A stretch of DNA of 63,580 bases from Haloarcula japonica DSM 6131 (lineage in GTDB: Archaea > Halobacteriota > Halobacteria > Halobacteriales > Haloarculaceae): the NCBI RefSeq assembly GCF_000336635.1, contig NZ_AOLY01000036.1:1-63580 (forward strand). The letters are read 5' to 3'. Shown in pieces: positions 8,745 to 16,574 of this stretch (position 1 is its first letter; each line of letters opens with the position of its first letter). The notes under the pieces are model-generated. The model ran no database searches. It was given only the letters and a program-made list of their open reading frames with translations, and was not told the DNA's origin. Both the position numbers and the translations under genes were made by a program.

Positions 8745-9182
8745 TCACTCGTATCTCGAATCGATGAGAAACCCGAGCGAGATGAGTCCACAGACCATTG
8801 ACAGGAATCCAACGATAGCGAGGCCGAACGGTGGATTATCGCCGGGGTAGGTTATGAGTCCGCCAAAGGAGCCGATACTGATGCTCCACAGGCCGACCGT
8901 TAGTACGAGGTCCGCATACGTGTTCCAGGCGTCTTCGAGCGCGGGTTCGACGCGAGCGAGCCACCACCCGGACGTGTCCGCCTGAGAGGACGACCCGTGA
9001 CCCAGAAGTTGGCGAACTGCGGGCCGACCGCCAGCAATGACGAGCGCAGCAGTGGAGAGCACTGCAATTCCCGCCAGCGCCGATACTGGAGCCGCCCGGA
9101 CCTGCAACAACAGAAACAGGCTGACGTAGCCCAGAACCGCGATGCCTGCCGAGAGTCCACGGAGTGTGTCCCCGATGCTCAT
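8745..9182 (-). CDS. Four-helix membrane protein of unknown function
   Basis: 145 residues with hydrophobic segments at about 10-30, 35-52, 92-112 and 120-140. A short loop between the two pairs contains SGWWLARVEPALEDAWNTYADL. I recognise no family motif. It converges on the small membrane protein at 8588 and is divergent from shikimate kinase. Confidence 0.75.
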   Translation of the reverse strand: MSIGDTLRGLSAGIAVLGYVSLFLLLQVRAAPVSALAGIAVLSTAALVIAGGRPAVRQLLGHGSSSQADTSGWWLARVEPALEDAWNTYADLVLTVGLWSISIGSFGGLITYPGDNPPFGLAIVGFLSMVCGLISLGFLIDSRYE

Positions 9183-9291
9183 TTCCCGTTGCTGGTTCCC
9201 TTCGAACTGGGCGGTATAGTGTTGTCCGTCTTACTGTGACGCGATCGCTTCGCTGCTGCGGTCAATATGGCCGCTACAGGGGTATCGCAGT

Positions 9292-9300
9292 TAGTAAATA
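9292..9300 (+). promoter_or_regulatory. Probable TATA box of shikimate kinase
   Basis: The element tagtaaata is centred about 28 bp before the ATG at 9324, the spacing of leaderless haloarchaeal promoters. It lies downstream of the alternative ATG at 9267, which argues against that longer start. Confidence 0.55.
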
Positions 9301-9323
9301 GGTCCGTGCGAGAGTACACGTCG

Positions 9324-10202
9324 ATGGAAGGGAAGGCAGCAGCGCCCGCAGCAGGGACGGTCCTCAACGCGCTGGCGACCGGCCGCGGTGCGGCGTTTGC
9401 TATCGACGAGTATACGACTGCCACTGTCGAGCTCTCGACCGAGACCGACGGTGTCACCGGTGAAGTGGACGGTGCGCCGGACGCCGACACGCGACTCATC
9501 GAACGCTGCGTCGAGTACGTCATCGACGCCCACGGCGGCCCGCAGAACGTGGGCGTGCCGGCGGTCTCCGGTGGGACGGTCCGCACCGAGAGCGAGGTCC
9601 CGATGGCCTCGGGGCTCAAGAGCTCCAGTGCGGCCGCAAACGCGACCGTCATGGCGGCGCTCGATGCGCTCGATGCGACCGAACGGATGAGCCGCGAGGA
9701 CATGGCTCGCCTGGGCGTCATGGCGGCCCGCGACGTGGGTGTCACCGTCACCGGGGCCTTCGATGACGCCTCGGCGTCGATGCTCGGCGGCGTCACCGTC
9801 ACCGACAACGAGGACGACGCGCTCCTGGCCCGCGAGGAGATCGACTGGGACGTGCTCGTCTGGACGCCGCCGGAACAGTCCTTCAGCGCCGACGCGGACG
9901 TCGAGCGGTGCCGCCAGATCGCGCCGATGGCCCGCCTCGTCGAGGACCTCGCGCTCGACGGCGACTACCAGCGGGCGATGACCGTTAACGGCCTTGCGTT
10001 CTCGGCCGCGCTGGATTTTGAAACGGACCCGGTTCTCGACGCGCTACAGTACGTCGAGGGCGTCTCCCTGTCCGGGACGGGGCCGTCGTTTACTGCTGTC
10101 GGTGAGCGAGCGGCACTTGAAGCCGTACGGGACGCCTGGGACAAACGACCCGGAGAGACATGGCTGACGACGACACAGACAGAAGGGACACACACAGTAT
10201 GA
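9324..10202 (+). CDS. aroK: Archaeal shikimate kinase (GHMP family)
   Basis: 292 residues. This is the archaeal type of shikimate kinase, a GHMP-family ATP-dependent enzyme unrelated to bacterial AroK, which forms shikimate 3-phosphate in aromatic amino acid synthesis. The family opening MEGKAAAPAAGTVLNALATG and the phosphate-binding block PMASGLKSSSAAANA (about residues 93-107) are clear, and a late glycine motif SLSGTGPSF is present. I chose the ATG at 9324 because it matches the usual family start and lies 28 bp after a TATA box. Its stop overlaps the start of chorismate mutase in an ATGA, so the two are translationally coupled. Confidence 0.92.
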   Translation: MEGKAAAPAAGTVLNALATGRGAAFAIDEYTTATVELSTETDGVTGEVDGAPDADTRLIERCVEYVIDAHGGPQNVGVPAVSGGTVRTESEVPMASGLKSSSAAANATVMAALDALDATERMSREDMARLGVMAARDVGVTVTGAFDDASASMLGGVTVTDNEDDALLAREEIDWDVLVWTPPEQSFSADADVERCRQIAPMARLVEDLALDGDYQRAMTVNGLAFSAALDFETDPVLDALQYVEGVSLSGTGPSFTAVGERAALEAVRDAWDKRPGETWLTTTQTEGTHTV

Positions 10203-10492
10203 GCACGAACCCGAACCCAGAGGACATGTCGCTGGACGAACTGCGCGACGAAATCCGGACTATCGACCGGGAGATCGTCGAGAAGATCGCACAGCGAACC
10301 TACGTCGCCGATACCATCGCACAGGTCAAAGACGAGAAGGGGCTGCCGACGACCGACGAGCAACAGGAGCAGGCCGTCATGGACCGCGCCGGCGACAACG
10401 CGGAGCAGTTCGACGTCGACGAAAACCTCGTGAAAGCAATTTTCCGGTTGCTGATCGAACTGAACAAGGTCGAACAGCGAGAGAGTAGGTAG
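10199..10492 (+). CDS. aroQ: Chorismate mutase (AroQ type)
   Basis: A 97-residue all-helical AroQ-type chorismate mutase, which converts chorismate to prephenate for Phe and Tyr. Typical features are LDELRDEIRTIDREIVEKIAQR (long first helix with the catalytic Arg), then VADTIAQVKDEKGLPTTD, and a C-terminal helix. The ATG at 10199 gives the ATGA overlap with shikimate kinase; an in-frame ATG at 10160 would add 13 unconserved residues. The last codons (KVEQRESR) are echoed 670 bp downstream, suggesting that foreign DNA inserted at this 3' end. Confidence 0.9.
   Translation: MSTNPNPEDMSLDELRDEIRTIDREIVEKIAQRTYVADTIAQVKDEKGLPTTDEQQEQAVMDRAGDNAEQFDVDENLVKAIFRLLIELNKVEQRESR
10466..10484 (+). repeat. 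Direct repeat, left copy (3' end of chorismate mutase)
   Basis: The 19-base sequence aaggtcgaacagcgagaga inside the last codons of chorismate mutase occurs again, unchanged, at 11140-11158. The two copies bracket the acetyltransferase gene like attachment-site or insertion duplications. Confidence 0.85.
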
Positions 10493-10554
10493 ACGACGGG
10501 CACTTCTGGCACCCGAACGACAGAGTACATCTTCGCAGTCTTTCATGATCGCGT

Positions 10555-11040
10555 ATGGCTCCTGAATGGCGCGTTCGCACTGCAACGACCACCGAAGTGG
10601 AGGCGATCTTACTCATTCACGTCGCTGCCATCTTCGCTCATGGGCCGTCTGCCTATACTGATAGGCAGGTTGCGGCGTGGGCAGCAAAGACAGAAGGGAC
10701 TGAGAGATATGAGAACGCTATTAAAGACGCTACGACCGAACTCGTCGTCGCAGAATCCGACAGTCGCGTTGTCGGATTCGGCGAACTTGACGTGGAAAGC
10801 GGGGAAGTTGCGGCTGTTTTTGTAGACCCGGAGCACGATAGAGAAGGAGTCGGGTCATCTATCCTCCATCACTTCGAGCGGCGTCTTCGAGACGAAGGGT
10901 TCGACGTGGTTCGTTTACGCGCCGTTCTCAACGCCGTCAAGTTCTACGAACAGCAGGGGTACCAGAAGGTAGAGCGCGTGACAAACACGACTACGAACGA
11001 CATCGATGTAGATACTGTGTGGATGGAGAAACCCCTTTAG
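10555..11040 (+). CDS. GNAT-family N-acetyltransferase on an apparent insertion
   Basis: A 161-residue single-domain GNAT protein. The acetyl-CoA-binding region is EVAAVFVDPEHDREGVGSSI (about residues 86-105, R/Q-x-x-G-x-G/A-type loop), with the C-terminal strand-helix NAVKFYEQQGYQKVERV. The substrate is not predictable. Codon choice is more A/T-rich than in its neighbours (for example, gctattaaagacgct). The gene also sits between two 19-bp direct repeats, the right one being a remnant of the chorismate mutase 3' end. Both points suggest arrival by insertion. Confidence 0.85.
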   Translation: MAPEWRVRTATTTEVEAILLIHVAAIFAHGPSAYTDRQVAAWAAKTEGTERYENAIKDATTELVVAESDSRVVGFGELDVESGEVAAVFVDPEHDREGVGSSILHHFERRLRDEGFDVVRLRAVLNAVKFYEQQGYQKVERVTNTTTNDIDVDTVWMEKPL

Positions 11041-11139
11041 TCAGGCTGCTTCACTTCGCTCGACTCCCCGTATTTGTCTATTGGGAGGGCGAAATCGACA
11101 ATTTGTACATGCCTTGTAACACCAGTTTCAGACCCGAAA

Positions 11140-11166
11140 AAGGTCGAACAGCGAGAGAACAGATAG
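11140..11166 (+). pseudogene. Displaced 3' end of chorismate mutase
   Basis: The 27 bases read KVEQRENR-stop in frame, almost the same as the KVEQRESR-stop that ends the intact mutase. No longer open frame leads into it. It is best read as the original gene end pushed downstream when the acetyltransferase cassette inserted, or as a short tail duplication. The first 19 bases are identical to 10466-10484. Confidence 0.6.
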
Positions 11167-11241
11167 CAAGAGTCTGCTGCAATGGGTCGGTCTAGTCCGA
11201 GACTCAGTTTCAACGCTCCGCCTACCGCCACCGCCGTCCTG

Positions 11242-11922
11242 TTAGTACTCCCAGAGGCGGTTGATCCGTGAGTCGATGTCGGGGTGAACCGCCCGGAGCG
11301 CGCCGACATCGGTTTCGCCGTCGACGTTGATGACGTGGACCTCACCCCGTTGCCCCCCGTACACGTCCTGAAAGTCGTAGACGACACCGAACACATCGAC
11401 GGTGTCGGGCACGTCGTCGCTGTCTCGAAGAAACTCGACTTGCCTGTCGACGTTGTACTCGACGAGTCGGTTGATGGCCGCTGCCCGCTCGATATCCTCT
11501 GGGAGATGGTCCAGCGCAGGCTCAAGATGGGGTTTGAGAAGACTGAGGCAGTGGTCAATGCCAGCCGGCTCATCAAGACCGTCGGTCAGGTCGTCATAGG
11601 TTGCCGTCACCGCTCCACAACCGGTGTGGCCGACGACGACGGCTGTTTCGGTCATCGTGTGCTCGATGGGGTACAACACGTCACCGGATACCGTCTCGCC
11701 GGAGGTGGTCTGCTGGATGACTCGGTTCCCGATGTTGCTACAGGTAAAGAGATGCCCCGGCTCGCTGTTTCCCCACATATGGTCCTGAAGTACCCGCGAA
11801 TCGGAACAACAGACCGTGACGGCGTCGGGTGTCTGCGAGTTCTGGACCTGATCGAACCGGTCCCGGAACTCCGCCGTGTGGTCGGCGTTTCCGGCAAGTA
11901 AATCACGTAATAGCTGGCTCAT
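11242..11922 (-). CDS. Beta-class carbonic anhydrase
   Basis: About 226 residues. Interconverts CO2 and bicarbonate using zinc. The zinc and active-site residues are visible: C-S-D-S-R (Cys39, Asp41, Arg43) and G-H-T-G-C-G-A (His99, Cys102). It begins SQLLRDLLAGN, the usual family opening, so I prefer the ATG at 11922; an ATG at 11943 would add 7 residues. It is probably cytoplasmic, and may supply bicarbonate for carboxylases such as propionyl-CoA carboxylase downstream of the methylaspartate cycle, although that link is inference. It is monocistronic as far as can be seen. Confidence 0.92.
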   Translation of the reverse strand: MSQLLRDLLAGNADHTAEFRDRFDQVQNSQTPDAVTVCCSDSRVLQDHMWGNSEPGHLFTCSNIGNRVIQQTTSGETVSGDVLYPIEHTMTETAVVVGHTGCGAVTATYDDLTDGLDEPAGIDHCLSLLKPHLEPALDHLPEDIERAAAINRLVEYNVDRQVEFLRDSDDVPDTVDVFGVVYDFQDVYGGQRGEVHVINVDGETDVGALRAVHPDIDSRINRLWEY

Positions 11923-11961
11923 GCGTGGGCAGATAGCCGCCATGCAGTAAACTCATTGGAC

Positions 11962-11984
11962 TTGGGCAGTGTTGCCCTGCCCAA
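11962..11984. promoter_or_regulatory. Inverted repeat upstream of carbonic anhydrase
   Basis: ttgggca and tgcccaa form a perfect 7-bp inverted repeat with a 9-base loop, about 40 bp upstream of the carbonic anhydrase ATG. Position and symmetry fit an operator or the 3' hairpin of the tRNA-Trp transcript. No protein is recognisable as its regulator. Confidence 0.35.
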
Positions 11985-12121
11985 ACCTGACGCCGACTCG
12001 GTCCCCTGTCCGGACCGCTCTGGCTGCATCGAGGACGATTTTGAAACCCAGGTCTGGAGGGGTTTAGACGTGCGATTACGGTGAAAGCAAACGAACAGAC
12101 AGGTCTGGAAGAATAATAGTA

Positions 12122-12302
12122 TGGGGTCGGAGGGATTTGAACCCCCGATCGGCTGATATCTCCGTCCTGCGCCTCGGAACTCCAGAGGGTCATCGTCGCG
12201 GACCGGTGATCAGCCGGCCGCTCAGTATATCAGCCCTCGAAGTGTCGTCCCAGGCGCGTGGCCTCTGGAGTCAGCCGCCTTCCCGGACTAGGCCACGACC
12301 CC
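12122..12302 (-). tRNA. trnW: tRNA-Trp (CCA anticodon) with intron
   Basis: Acceptor arms ggggtcg/cgacccc close a cloverleaf read on the minus strand. The anticodon loop is CUCCAGA (anticodon CCA, Trp) and the T arm contains GGTTCAAATCC. Exon 1 is 12265-12302 (38 nt) and exon 2 is 12122-12157 (36 nt, including discriminator A). CCA is not encoded. The 107-nt intron lies between positions 37 and 38. The exon-intron junctions form a bulge-helix-bulge: CUCC pairs with GGAG, with bulges AGA and AUA cut as AG^A and AU^A. This is the standard substrate of the archaeal splicing endonuclease. Confidence 0.95.
12158..12264 (-). ncRNA. tRNA-Trp intron with box C/D guide RNA
   Basis: The intron carries a D box CTGA (12222-12225), preceded by a guide (12227-12235) matching the exon 2 anticodon stem. 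The fifth base before the box pairs with U39. It also carries a C box ACGATGA (12190-12196), followed by a guide (12179-12188) matching the anticodon loop and ended by a variant D' box CCGA (12174-12177). The fifth base before D' pairs with C34. This predicts 2'-O-methylation of C34 and U39, as known for the Haloferax volcanii homologue. In linear order the D half comes before the C half, so a normal C-D'-C'-D order is restored only in the circular excised intron. The C' box is not clear. Confidence 0.85.
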
Positions 12303-12356
12303 GCACTCCGGCGTAAGCCGACTCGCATTAAAGGGATTTCGATTGGCAGACGGCGC

Positions 12357-12584
12357 TCAGTCGCGGTCGGTGTCAGACCAATCGCACTCCTGGCACTTGT
12401 ATCCAGTAACGAACTCCAGCGCAGAGGGCATGTACCCTACGGAAATAACGTTCTCGCCACAGTCCGGGCAGTCGTCGTCGGCGTCTTCGATAGGCTCTGC
12501 GTCCATGACGTCTTCGCCTTCGATGAGTTCGGCCAGGCTCTCGGGAGTCTGCATCCGTCCCTGGACCACGCGATTGTCGCTCAT
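12357..12584 (-). CDS. Haloarchaeal zinc-ribbon protein (DUF5795-like)
   Basis: 75 residues. An acidic N-terminal half (VVQGRMQTPESLAELIEGE) is followed by a zinc ribbon with two CxxC knuckles (CPDC near 39-42 and CQEC near 65-68). I recall the same layout in a widespread haloarchaeal family labelled DUF5795, but the number is from memory. No enzymatic residues are seen; a role in protein or nucleic acid contacts is possible. It lies just downstream of the membrane protein at 12626 in the same orientation. Confidence 0.8.
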   Translation of the reverse strand: MSDNRVVQGRMQTPESLAELIEGEDVMDAEPIEDADDDCPDCGENVISVGYMPSALEFVTGYKCQECDWSDTDRD

Positions 12585-12625
12585 ACCGGACAGCCGGGCC
12601 TGATGGGCCTAAAAGTTCTCCCTCG

Positions 12626-13513
12626 TCACAGCCACGGGGCGCGTTCTTGGTCAGGCTCGTACTCGACTGCGGCCCCTTCGTCGGTCTGCTCGTCGGCGGC
12701 GACGCCCTGGGACGCGCCGCCGTCGGCGAAGGCGGCAGTGAGGTCCACGGCGTCAGGTCGGTATTCCGTGTGACGCGTGCGAGCGTTTTCCGGGTCGAAT
12801 GACAGCAGCGCCGTGACGGCCAGCACGGCCAGCGCAACTGGCGCGTCGGTCGGCATCACGCCGAGGACAGAGAGAGCGAGGACGCCAAGCGCGACAGCGC
12901 TTCCGAAGCGGAACCGGTCGATGTCGACGGCGTTGCGGAGCCACGGACTCGCCAGCGCGACGGCGAGGGCGAAGCCGATCCCGACGCCGGTGGTAGCAGC
13001 CGCTCGGAGCAATACCTCGGGTTCGATGGCGGTGACCAGCTTTGCGCCTGCGGGATCGAGGCTGGCTAACAGACCGAGCCCGACGATGACGGCCGGCCGC
13101 GGCAGGTACTCGCCGATACGTGCGCTCGCAGTCTGTGCTGCGATGGCGAGGATGACGAGGCCGGCGAACCGTTCGAGGGTCCCCAGTTTGACGATTCCCG
13201 CGATCGTCGGGGCAAGGGCTGCTTCGACGAGTGCGATCGGCATCAGGACGGCTCCGATGATGAGTACCGAGCGCGCCTGCTGCCGGGGACCGCCTTCGAG
13301 TTCGGCTAACACGACGGCGACGGTGGCCGATCCGCCGAAGACGAGCAAGCCCACTTCGAGGACGCCCATCCAGGTCGAAAGTGCTCCTGCGAGGACGAGC
13401 ACCGGGAAGATGCCGTCAACGAGCGGCAGACCCATGACGGTCGCTAAGAGCCGACCACCGCGGCCGACCTGCTGCTCGATGTCGAGTGCAATCGGGTGTC
13501 TGGAGCTACTCAT
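12626..13513 (-). CDS. Polytopic membrane protein (DUF5794-like)
   Basis: 295 residues with about seven hydrophobic helices between residues 20 and 245. The N-terminus SSRHPIALDIEQQVGRGG and the first helix MGLPLVDGIFPVLVLAGAL are a pattern I associate with the haloarchaeal DUF5794 family (recalled, not searched). An acidic Ala/Glu-rich cytoplasmic tail ends the protein. It shares orientation and a 41-bp gap with the zinc-ribbon gene downstream, so an operon is likely. Function is unknown. Confidence 0.8.
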   Translation of the reverse strand: MSSSRHPIALDIEQQVGRGGRLLATVMGLPLVDGIFPVLVLAGALSTWMGVLEVGLLVFGGSATVAVVLAELEGGPRQQARSVLIIGAVLMPIALVEAALAPTIAGIVKLGTLERFAGLVILAIAAQTASARIGEYLPRPAVIVGLGLLASLDPAGAKLVTAIEPEVLLRAAATTGVGIGFALAVALASPWLRNAVDIDRFRFGSAVALGVLALSVLGVMPTDAPVALAVLAVTALLSFDPENARTRHTEYRPDAVDLTAAFADGGASQGVAADEQTDEGAAVEYEPDQERAPWL

Positions 13514-13926
13514 GTCGTGTTACGGTCGAGCGTAACCCAACTCTCGTTGGGAGGTTCTCACTCGGTCCTGACGAACACGACAGAGTTGCCAGAATTTCTT
13601 ACCGAACCGCGTGAACGTTGTGTTGCCCGACGCTGTGGACGTCATCTGACGGGCAGTACCGTTCCGTGCGGGTTCGGTGAGTCGCATGTTTTTAATTATC
13701 CTTCATTCGCACATAACCGTTGCGTGAGAACTGCGCACATACGCCACCGGTTTTCCGGAATGCCCCGATGTTTGTGGACGAATGTCTCACCTTCGGGATC
13801 AGGGAGTGACAAATGAGAGATCGATGGCGGATTTCTGGAAGGGGCTGCCGGAGACACGTGTGCCATCGAACCCCACGTAGCGCCGAGTCTCGCAACGTTT
13901 TTGCCGGGCCGTCGTGGACGATTTAC
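13514..13926. other. 413-bp stretch without a convincing gene
   Basis: This region lies between two divergent genes. An A/T-rich element (tttttaattatcc, about 13689-13701) looks like a TATA box on the plus strand and is far from any start codon. No open frame here has haloarchaeal coding character. The guaB promoter should lie near 13895-13905 (aacgtttttgcc). The A/T element could drive a non-coding RNA of about 200 nt, but I see no family I can name. Confidence 0.5.
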
Positions 13927-15411
13927 ATGGCGAACGATTCCGAGCCTTTCTCAGAGAAGCTCCGAGTGCCGGAGGCGCTGACGTTCGACGACGTACTCCT
14001 CAGACCCAAGGAGTCCCGCGTCGAACCAGACGAAGCAGATACCACAACGCGGGTCTCGAAGTCGGTCGAACTGACCGTCCCTGTCGTCTCCGCGGCGATG
14101 GACACTGTCACCGAGAGCGACATGGCGATCGCGATGGCGCGACAGGGCGGTATCGGCGTTCTCCACCGCAACATGAACGCCGACCAGATGGCGACCGAAA
14201 TCGAGCGGGTCAAACGCGCAGACGAACTCATCATCCGCGATGTCGTGACGGCCAGCCCGAACCAGACCGTTCGCGAGGTCGACGAGATGATGGAACGCGA
14301 GGGTGTCTCCGGTGCGCCGGTCGTCGGCGACGACAATGGCGAAGTGCTAGGTATCATTTCCGGGACGGATATCCGACCGTATCTGGAGGTCGGCGAGGAC
14401 GACGCCGTCACTGATGCGATGACCGACGAAGTCGTCACCGCCCCCGAGGACGTGACGCCACGGGAAGCGCTAGAATTGATGTATGACCACAAAATCGAGC
14501 GCGTCCCTATCGTCGACGACGAGAACCGACTCGTCGGGCTGGTCACGATGCAGGGTATCCTCCAGCGTCGCGAGTACGACCAGGCCGCCCGCGCAAACGA
14601 CGGCTCGCTCCGCTGTGGCGCGGCCGTCGGCCCCTTCGAACTCGACCGTGCACAGGTCGCGGACGAGGCCGGCGTTGACATCCTGTTCATCGACTGTGCG
14701 CACGCCCACAACGCGAACGTCATCGAGAGCGCCCGCGAGATCAAGGCCGAAGTAGACGCCGACGTGGTCGTCGGCAACATCGGGACCCGTGAAGCCGCTG
14801 AAGCCGTCGTCGACTTCGCCGACGGTGTCAAGGTGGGTATCGGCCCCGGCTCCATCTGTACGACCCGCGTGGTCACCGGTGCGGGAATGCCACAGATCAC
14901 CGCCGTCGCACAGGTCGCCGACGTGGCGAGCCAGCACGACGTGCCAGTCATCGCCGACGGCGGTATCCGCTACTCCGGCGACGCGATCAAGGCCATCGCC
15001 GCCGGTGCGGACGCGGTGATGCTCGGTTCCTACTTCGCCGGCACAGATGAGGCTCCGGGCCGCGTCATCACAATGAACGGCAAGAAGTACAAGCAGTACC
15101 GCGGGATGGGCAGCGTCGGTGCGATGAATGAAGGTGGCGGCGAGCGCTACCTCAAGGACGACGAGGAGGGCGAGGAGTTCGTTCCCGAGGGCGTCGAAGC
15201 CGCCACGCCGTACAAGGGCTCGCTGGCCTCCGAACTCCACCAGCTCGTCGGCGGGATGCAGTCCGGGATGGGCTATGTCGGTGCCGAGACGATTCCCGAG
15301 TTCAAGCAGCGCGCCGAGTTCGTGCGGGTCTCCGCCGCGGGACAGCAGGAGAGTCACCCGCACGACGTGATGATTACGGACGAAGCACCCAACTACAGCC
15401 CCGACAGCTAA
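13927..15411 (+). CDS. guaB: Inosine-5'-monophosphate dehydrogenase
   Basis: 494 residues, the normal IMPDH length. Oxidises IMP to XMP with NAD+, the committed step to GMP, in the cytoplasm. The opening [17 protein letters not shown] is diagnostic. Two CBS domains occupy about residues 95-215 (for example, [16 protein letters not shown] and [17 protein letters not shown]). The active-site loop [17 protein letters not shown] (about 310-326) holds the catalytic cysteine. The [19 protein letters not shown] block and the flap follow. The ATG at 13927 was chosen because upstream in-frame codons lack conservation-like character. CBS domains suggest nucleotide control. Confidence 0.95.
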   Translation: MANDSEPFSEKLRVPEALTFDDVLLRPKESRVEPDEADTTTRVSKSVELTVPVVSAAMDTVTESDMAIAMARQGGIGVLHRNMNADQMATEIERVKRADELIIRDVVTASPNQTVREVDEMMEREGVSGAPVVGDDNGEVLGIISGTDIRPYLEVGEDDAVTDAMTDEVVTAPEDVTPREALELMYDHKIERVPIVDDENRLVGLVTMQGILQRREYDQAARANDGSLRCGAAVGPFELDRAQVADEAGVDILFIDCAHAHNANVIESAREIKAEVDADVVVGNIGTREAAEAVVDFADGVKVGIGPGSICTTRVVTGAGMPQITAVAQVADVASQHDVPVIADGGIRYSGDAIKAIAAGADAVMLGSYFAGTDEAPGRVITMNGKKYKQYRGMGSVGAMNEGGGERYLKDDEEGEEFVPEGVEAATPYKGSLASELHQLVGGMQSGMGYVGAETIPEFKQRAEFVRVSAAGQQESHPHDVMITDEAPNYSPDS

Positions 15412-15449
15412 CGCTGTCGACCGGAGTGGACGCAGAAAGCCGCAGCCGA

Positions 15450-15566
15450 TTATAAGCTGGTTTCGCAGGCCGGACTACACGCCTCTTTCTGTGCTGCATT
15501 CGCGTCGGGATACGCTTTGAACGACTCACCACAGCTCGCACACTCGAACGTGTCGAAGTCGGACAT
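15450..15566 (-). CDS. Very small zinc-finger protein
   Basis: 38 residues with Cys pairs C-A-S-C near residue 8 and C-S-P-A-C near the end (C-x2-C...C-x3-C), which could fold around one zinc ion. The start is the ATG at 15566 (MSDFDTFECASCGESFKAY). It resembles the many one-domain zinc-finger microproteins of haloarchaea. It converges on guaB. Function is unknown. Confidence 0.7.
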   Translation of the reverse strand: MSDFDTFECASCGESFKAYPDANAAQKEACSPACETSL

Positions 15567-15616
15567 AGCGGCCCACTGTACTCGCGCCGCGGAAAAAACT
15601 ATTTCGGGCTCGTCGG

Positions 15617-15841
15617 TCAGTCGTAGTAGTCTTCGTCCAACGGCAGTTCCGTTCCGGACGACGTGACTTTGTCGACAGTCGCCTCCAGACGGAGTGTCTC
15701 GCTGCACTCGGGGCAGATGACTGCCACGTCGACCTGTAGAGCATCATCGGAGTCGTAGATTCCCAGAACCTCCGCATCAGAGGCGTACAGATACTCCGCC
15801 GACAGTTCGTGCTCGTGGTCGCGAGCGTAGTCGTACGTCAT
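15617..15841 (-). CDS. Small conserved protein with a single CxxC
   Basis: 74 acidic residues. A single CPEC motif sits in a predicted beta hairpin (VAVICPECSETLRLEATV), so a full zinc site would need a second protein or dimerisation. The N-terminus is MTYDYARDHEHELSAEYLYA. Orientation is shared with the zinc-finger gene 50 bp downstream. I do not recognise a function. Confidence 0.7.
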   Translation of the reverse strand: MTYDYARDHEHELSAEYLYASDAEVLGIYDSDDALQVDVAVICPECSETLRLEATVDKVTSSGTELPLDEDYYD

Positions 15842-15928
15842 GCATGTCCGCTACACCCGGGTCTGTGTTGATGGTTTCGCCGATTCTCAGTGACAGCACA
15901 TACAGGGGGCCCGCTCGAAGCGACAGTC

Positions 15929-16369
15929 ATGAGCAACTTGGAAGTCGATGTCGGTACCTGGGATGCGTTCCAAGACGCGGCAACTGCCGTTCGAAAAGCA
16001 GTGTTCGTCGAGGAACAGGGCGTCTCCGAGGATGAGGAACTCGATGGAAACGACTCGGAAGCCCTTCAGTTTCTGGCCCGTGACGACGAGTATCCCGTTG
16101 GGACTGCTCGGCTCCGGTTCCCCGAGCCCACGGTCGGCAAGGTCGAGCGAGTCGCGGTCCGTGAGCCCTACCGAGGGGATGGCGTCGGTGCGGCACTGAT
16201 GCGGGCCGTCGAAGACGCCGCTCGTGACGACGGCGCAATGGAGCTCAAACTCCACGCACAGACCCACGTGGAGCCGTTTTATGAACAACTCGGCTATGAG
16301 ACGGTCAGCGACGAATTCGAGGAAGCAGGTATCCCACACGTCAAGATGCGAAAGCGACTGAACGGCTGA
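15929..16369 (+). CDS. GNAT-family N-acetyltransferase (ElaA-like)
   Basis: 146 residues. The family signature is in order: RKAVFVEEQGVSEDEELDG (a hallmark of ElaA-like GNATs), VERVAVREPYRGDGVGAALM for acetyl-CoA binding, and HAQTHVEPFYEQLGYETV near the C-terminus. The substrate is unknown. The ATG at 15929 gives the compact family start; a GTG at 15890 would add 13 residues without family-like character. It is divergent from the small CxxC gene, and the tRNA-Lys gene lies downstream. Confidence 0.87.
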   Translation: MSNLEVDVGTWDAFQDAATAVRKAVFVEEQGVSEDEELDGNDSEALQFLARDDEYPVGTARLRFPEPTVGKVERVAVREPYRGDGVGAALMRAVEDAARDDGAMELKLHAQTHVEPFYEQLGYETVSDEFEEAGIPHVKMRKRLNG

Positions 16370-16389
16370 CTTGCCTGTCAGACGGATCA

Positions 16390-16454
16390 GAAAGGATTTG
16401 AACCACCTGAACATCACTTCCTTCGGTCGCTCGTTCCATCGTTCAAATCCTTTC
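16390..16454. repeat. Inverted repeat resembling tRNA T-arm ends
   Basis: gaaaggatttgaac (16390-16403) and its exact reverse complement (16441-16454) flank a 37-base spacer. Each arm contains GGTTCAAATCC-like sequence, matching the T arm of the tRNA-Lys gene that begins 47 bp downstream. It looks like remnants of tRNA 3' ends left by integration events. Alternatively, the 14-bp stem could act as a terminator for the upstream gene. Confidence 0.6.
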
Positions 16455-16500
16455 CTATCGAATTCGCGCCGCTCACGGTTTTGTTCGCAGCGCAAGAATA

Positions 16501-16574
16501 CGGGCCGGAAGGGATTTGAACCCTCGACCGACGGCTTAAGAGGCCGTCGCTCTGCCAGACTGAGCTACCGGCCC
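16501..16574 (-). tRNA. trnK: tRNA-Lys (CTT anticodon)
   Basis: Read on the minus strand, the 74-nt cloverleaf has acceptor arms GGGCCGG/CCGGCCC, a D arm starting TAGCTCAG, anticodon stem ACGGC/GCCGT with loop CUCUUAA (anticodon CUU, Lys), and T arm GAGGGTTCAAATCCCTT. The discriminator is G. No intron and no encoded CCA. Confidence 0.95.

Noticed and set aside
9267..9323. Upstream ATG for shikimate kinase
   Set aside because: It lies before the TATA element that suits the ATG at 9324, and the extra residues do not match the family start.
10160..10198. Upstream ATG for chorismate mutase
   Set aside because: It adds 13 polar residues and loses the ATGA coupling with shikimate kinase.
13692..13895. 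67-residue open frame on the minus strand upstream of guaB
   Set aside because: Composition is Arg/His/Ser-rich and not acidic; no promoter at the right spacing.
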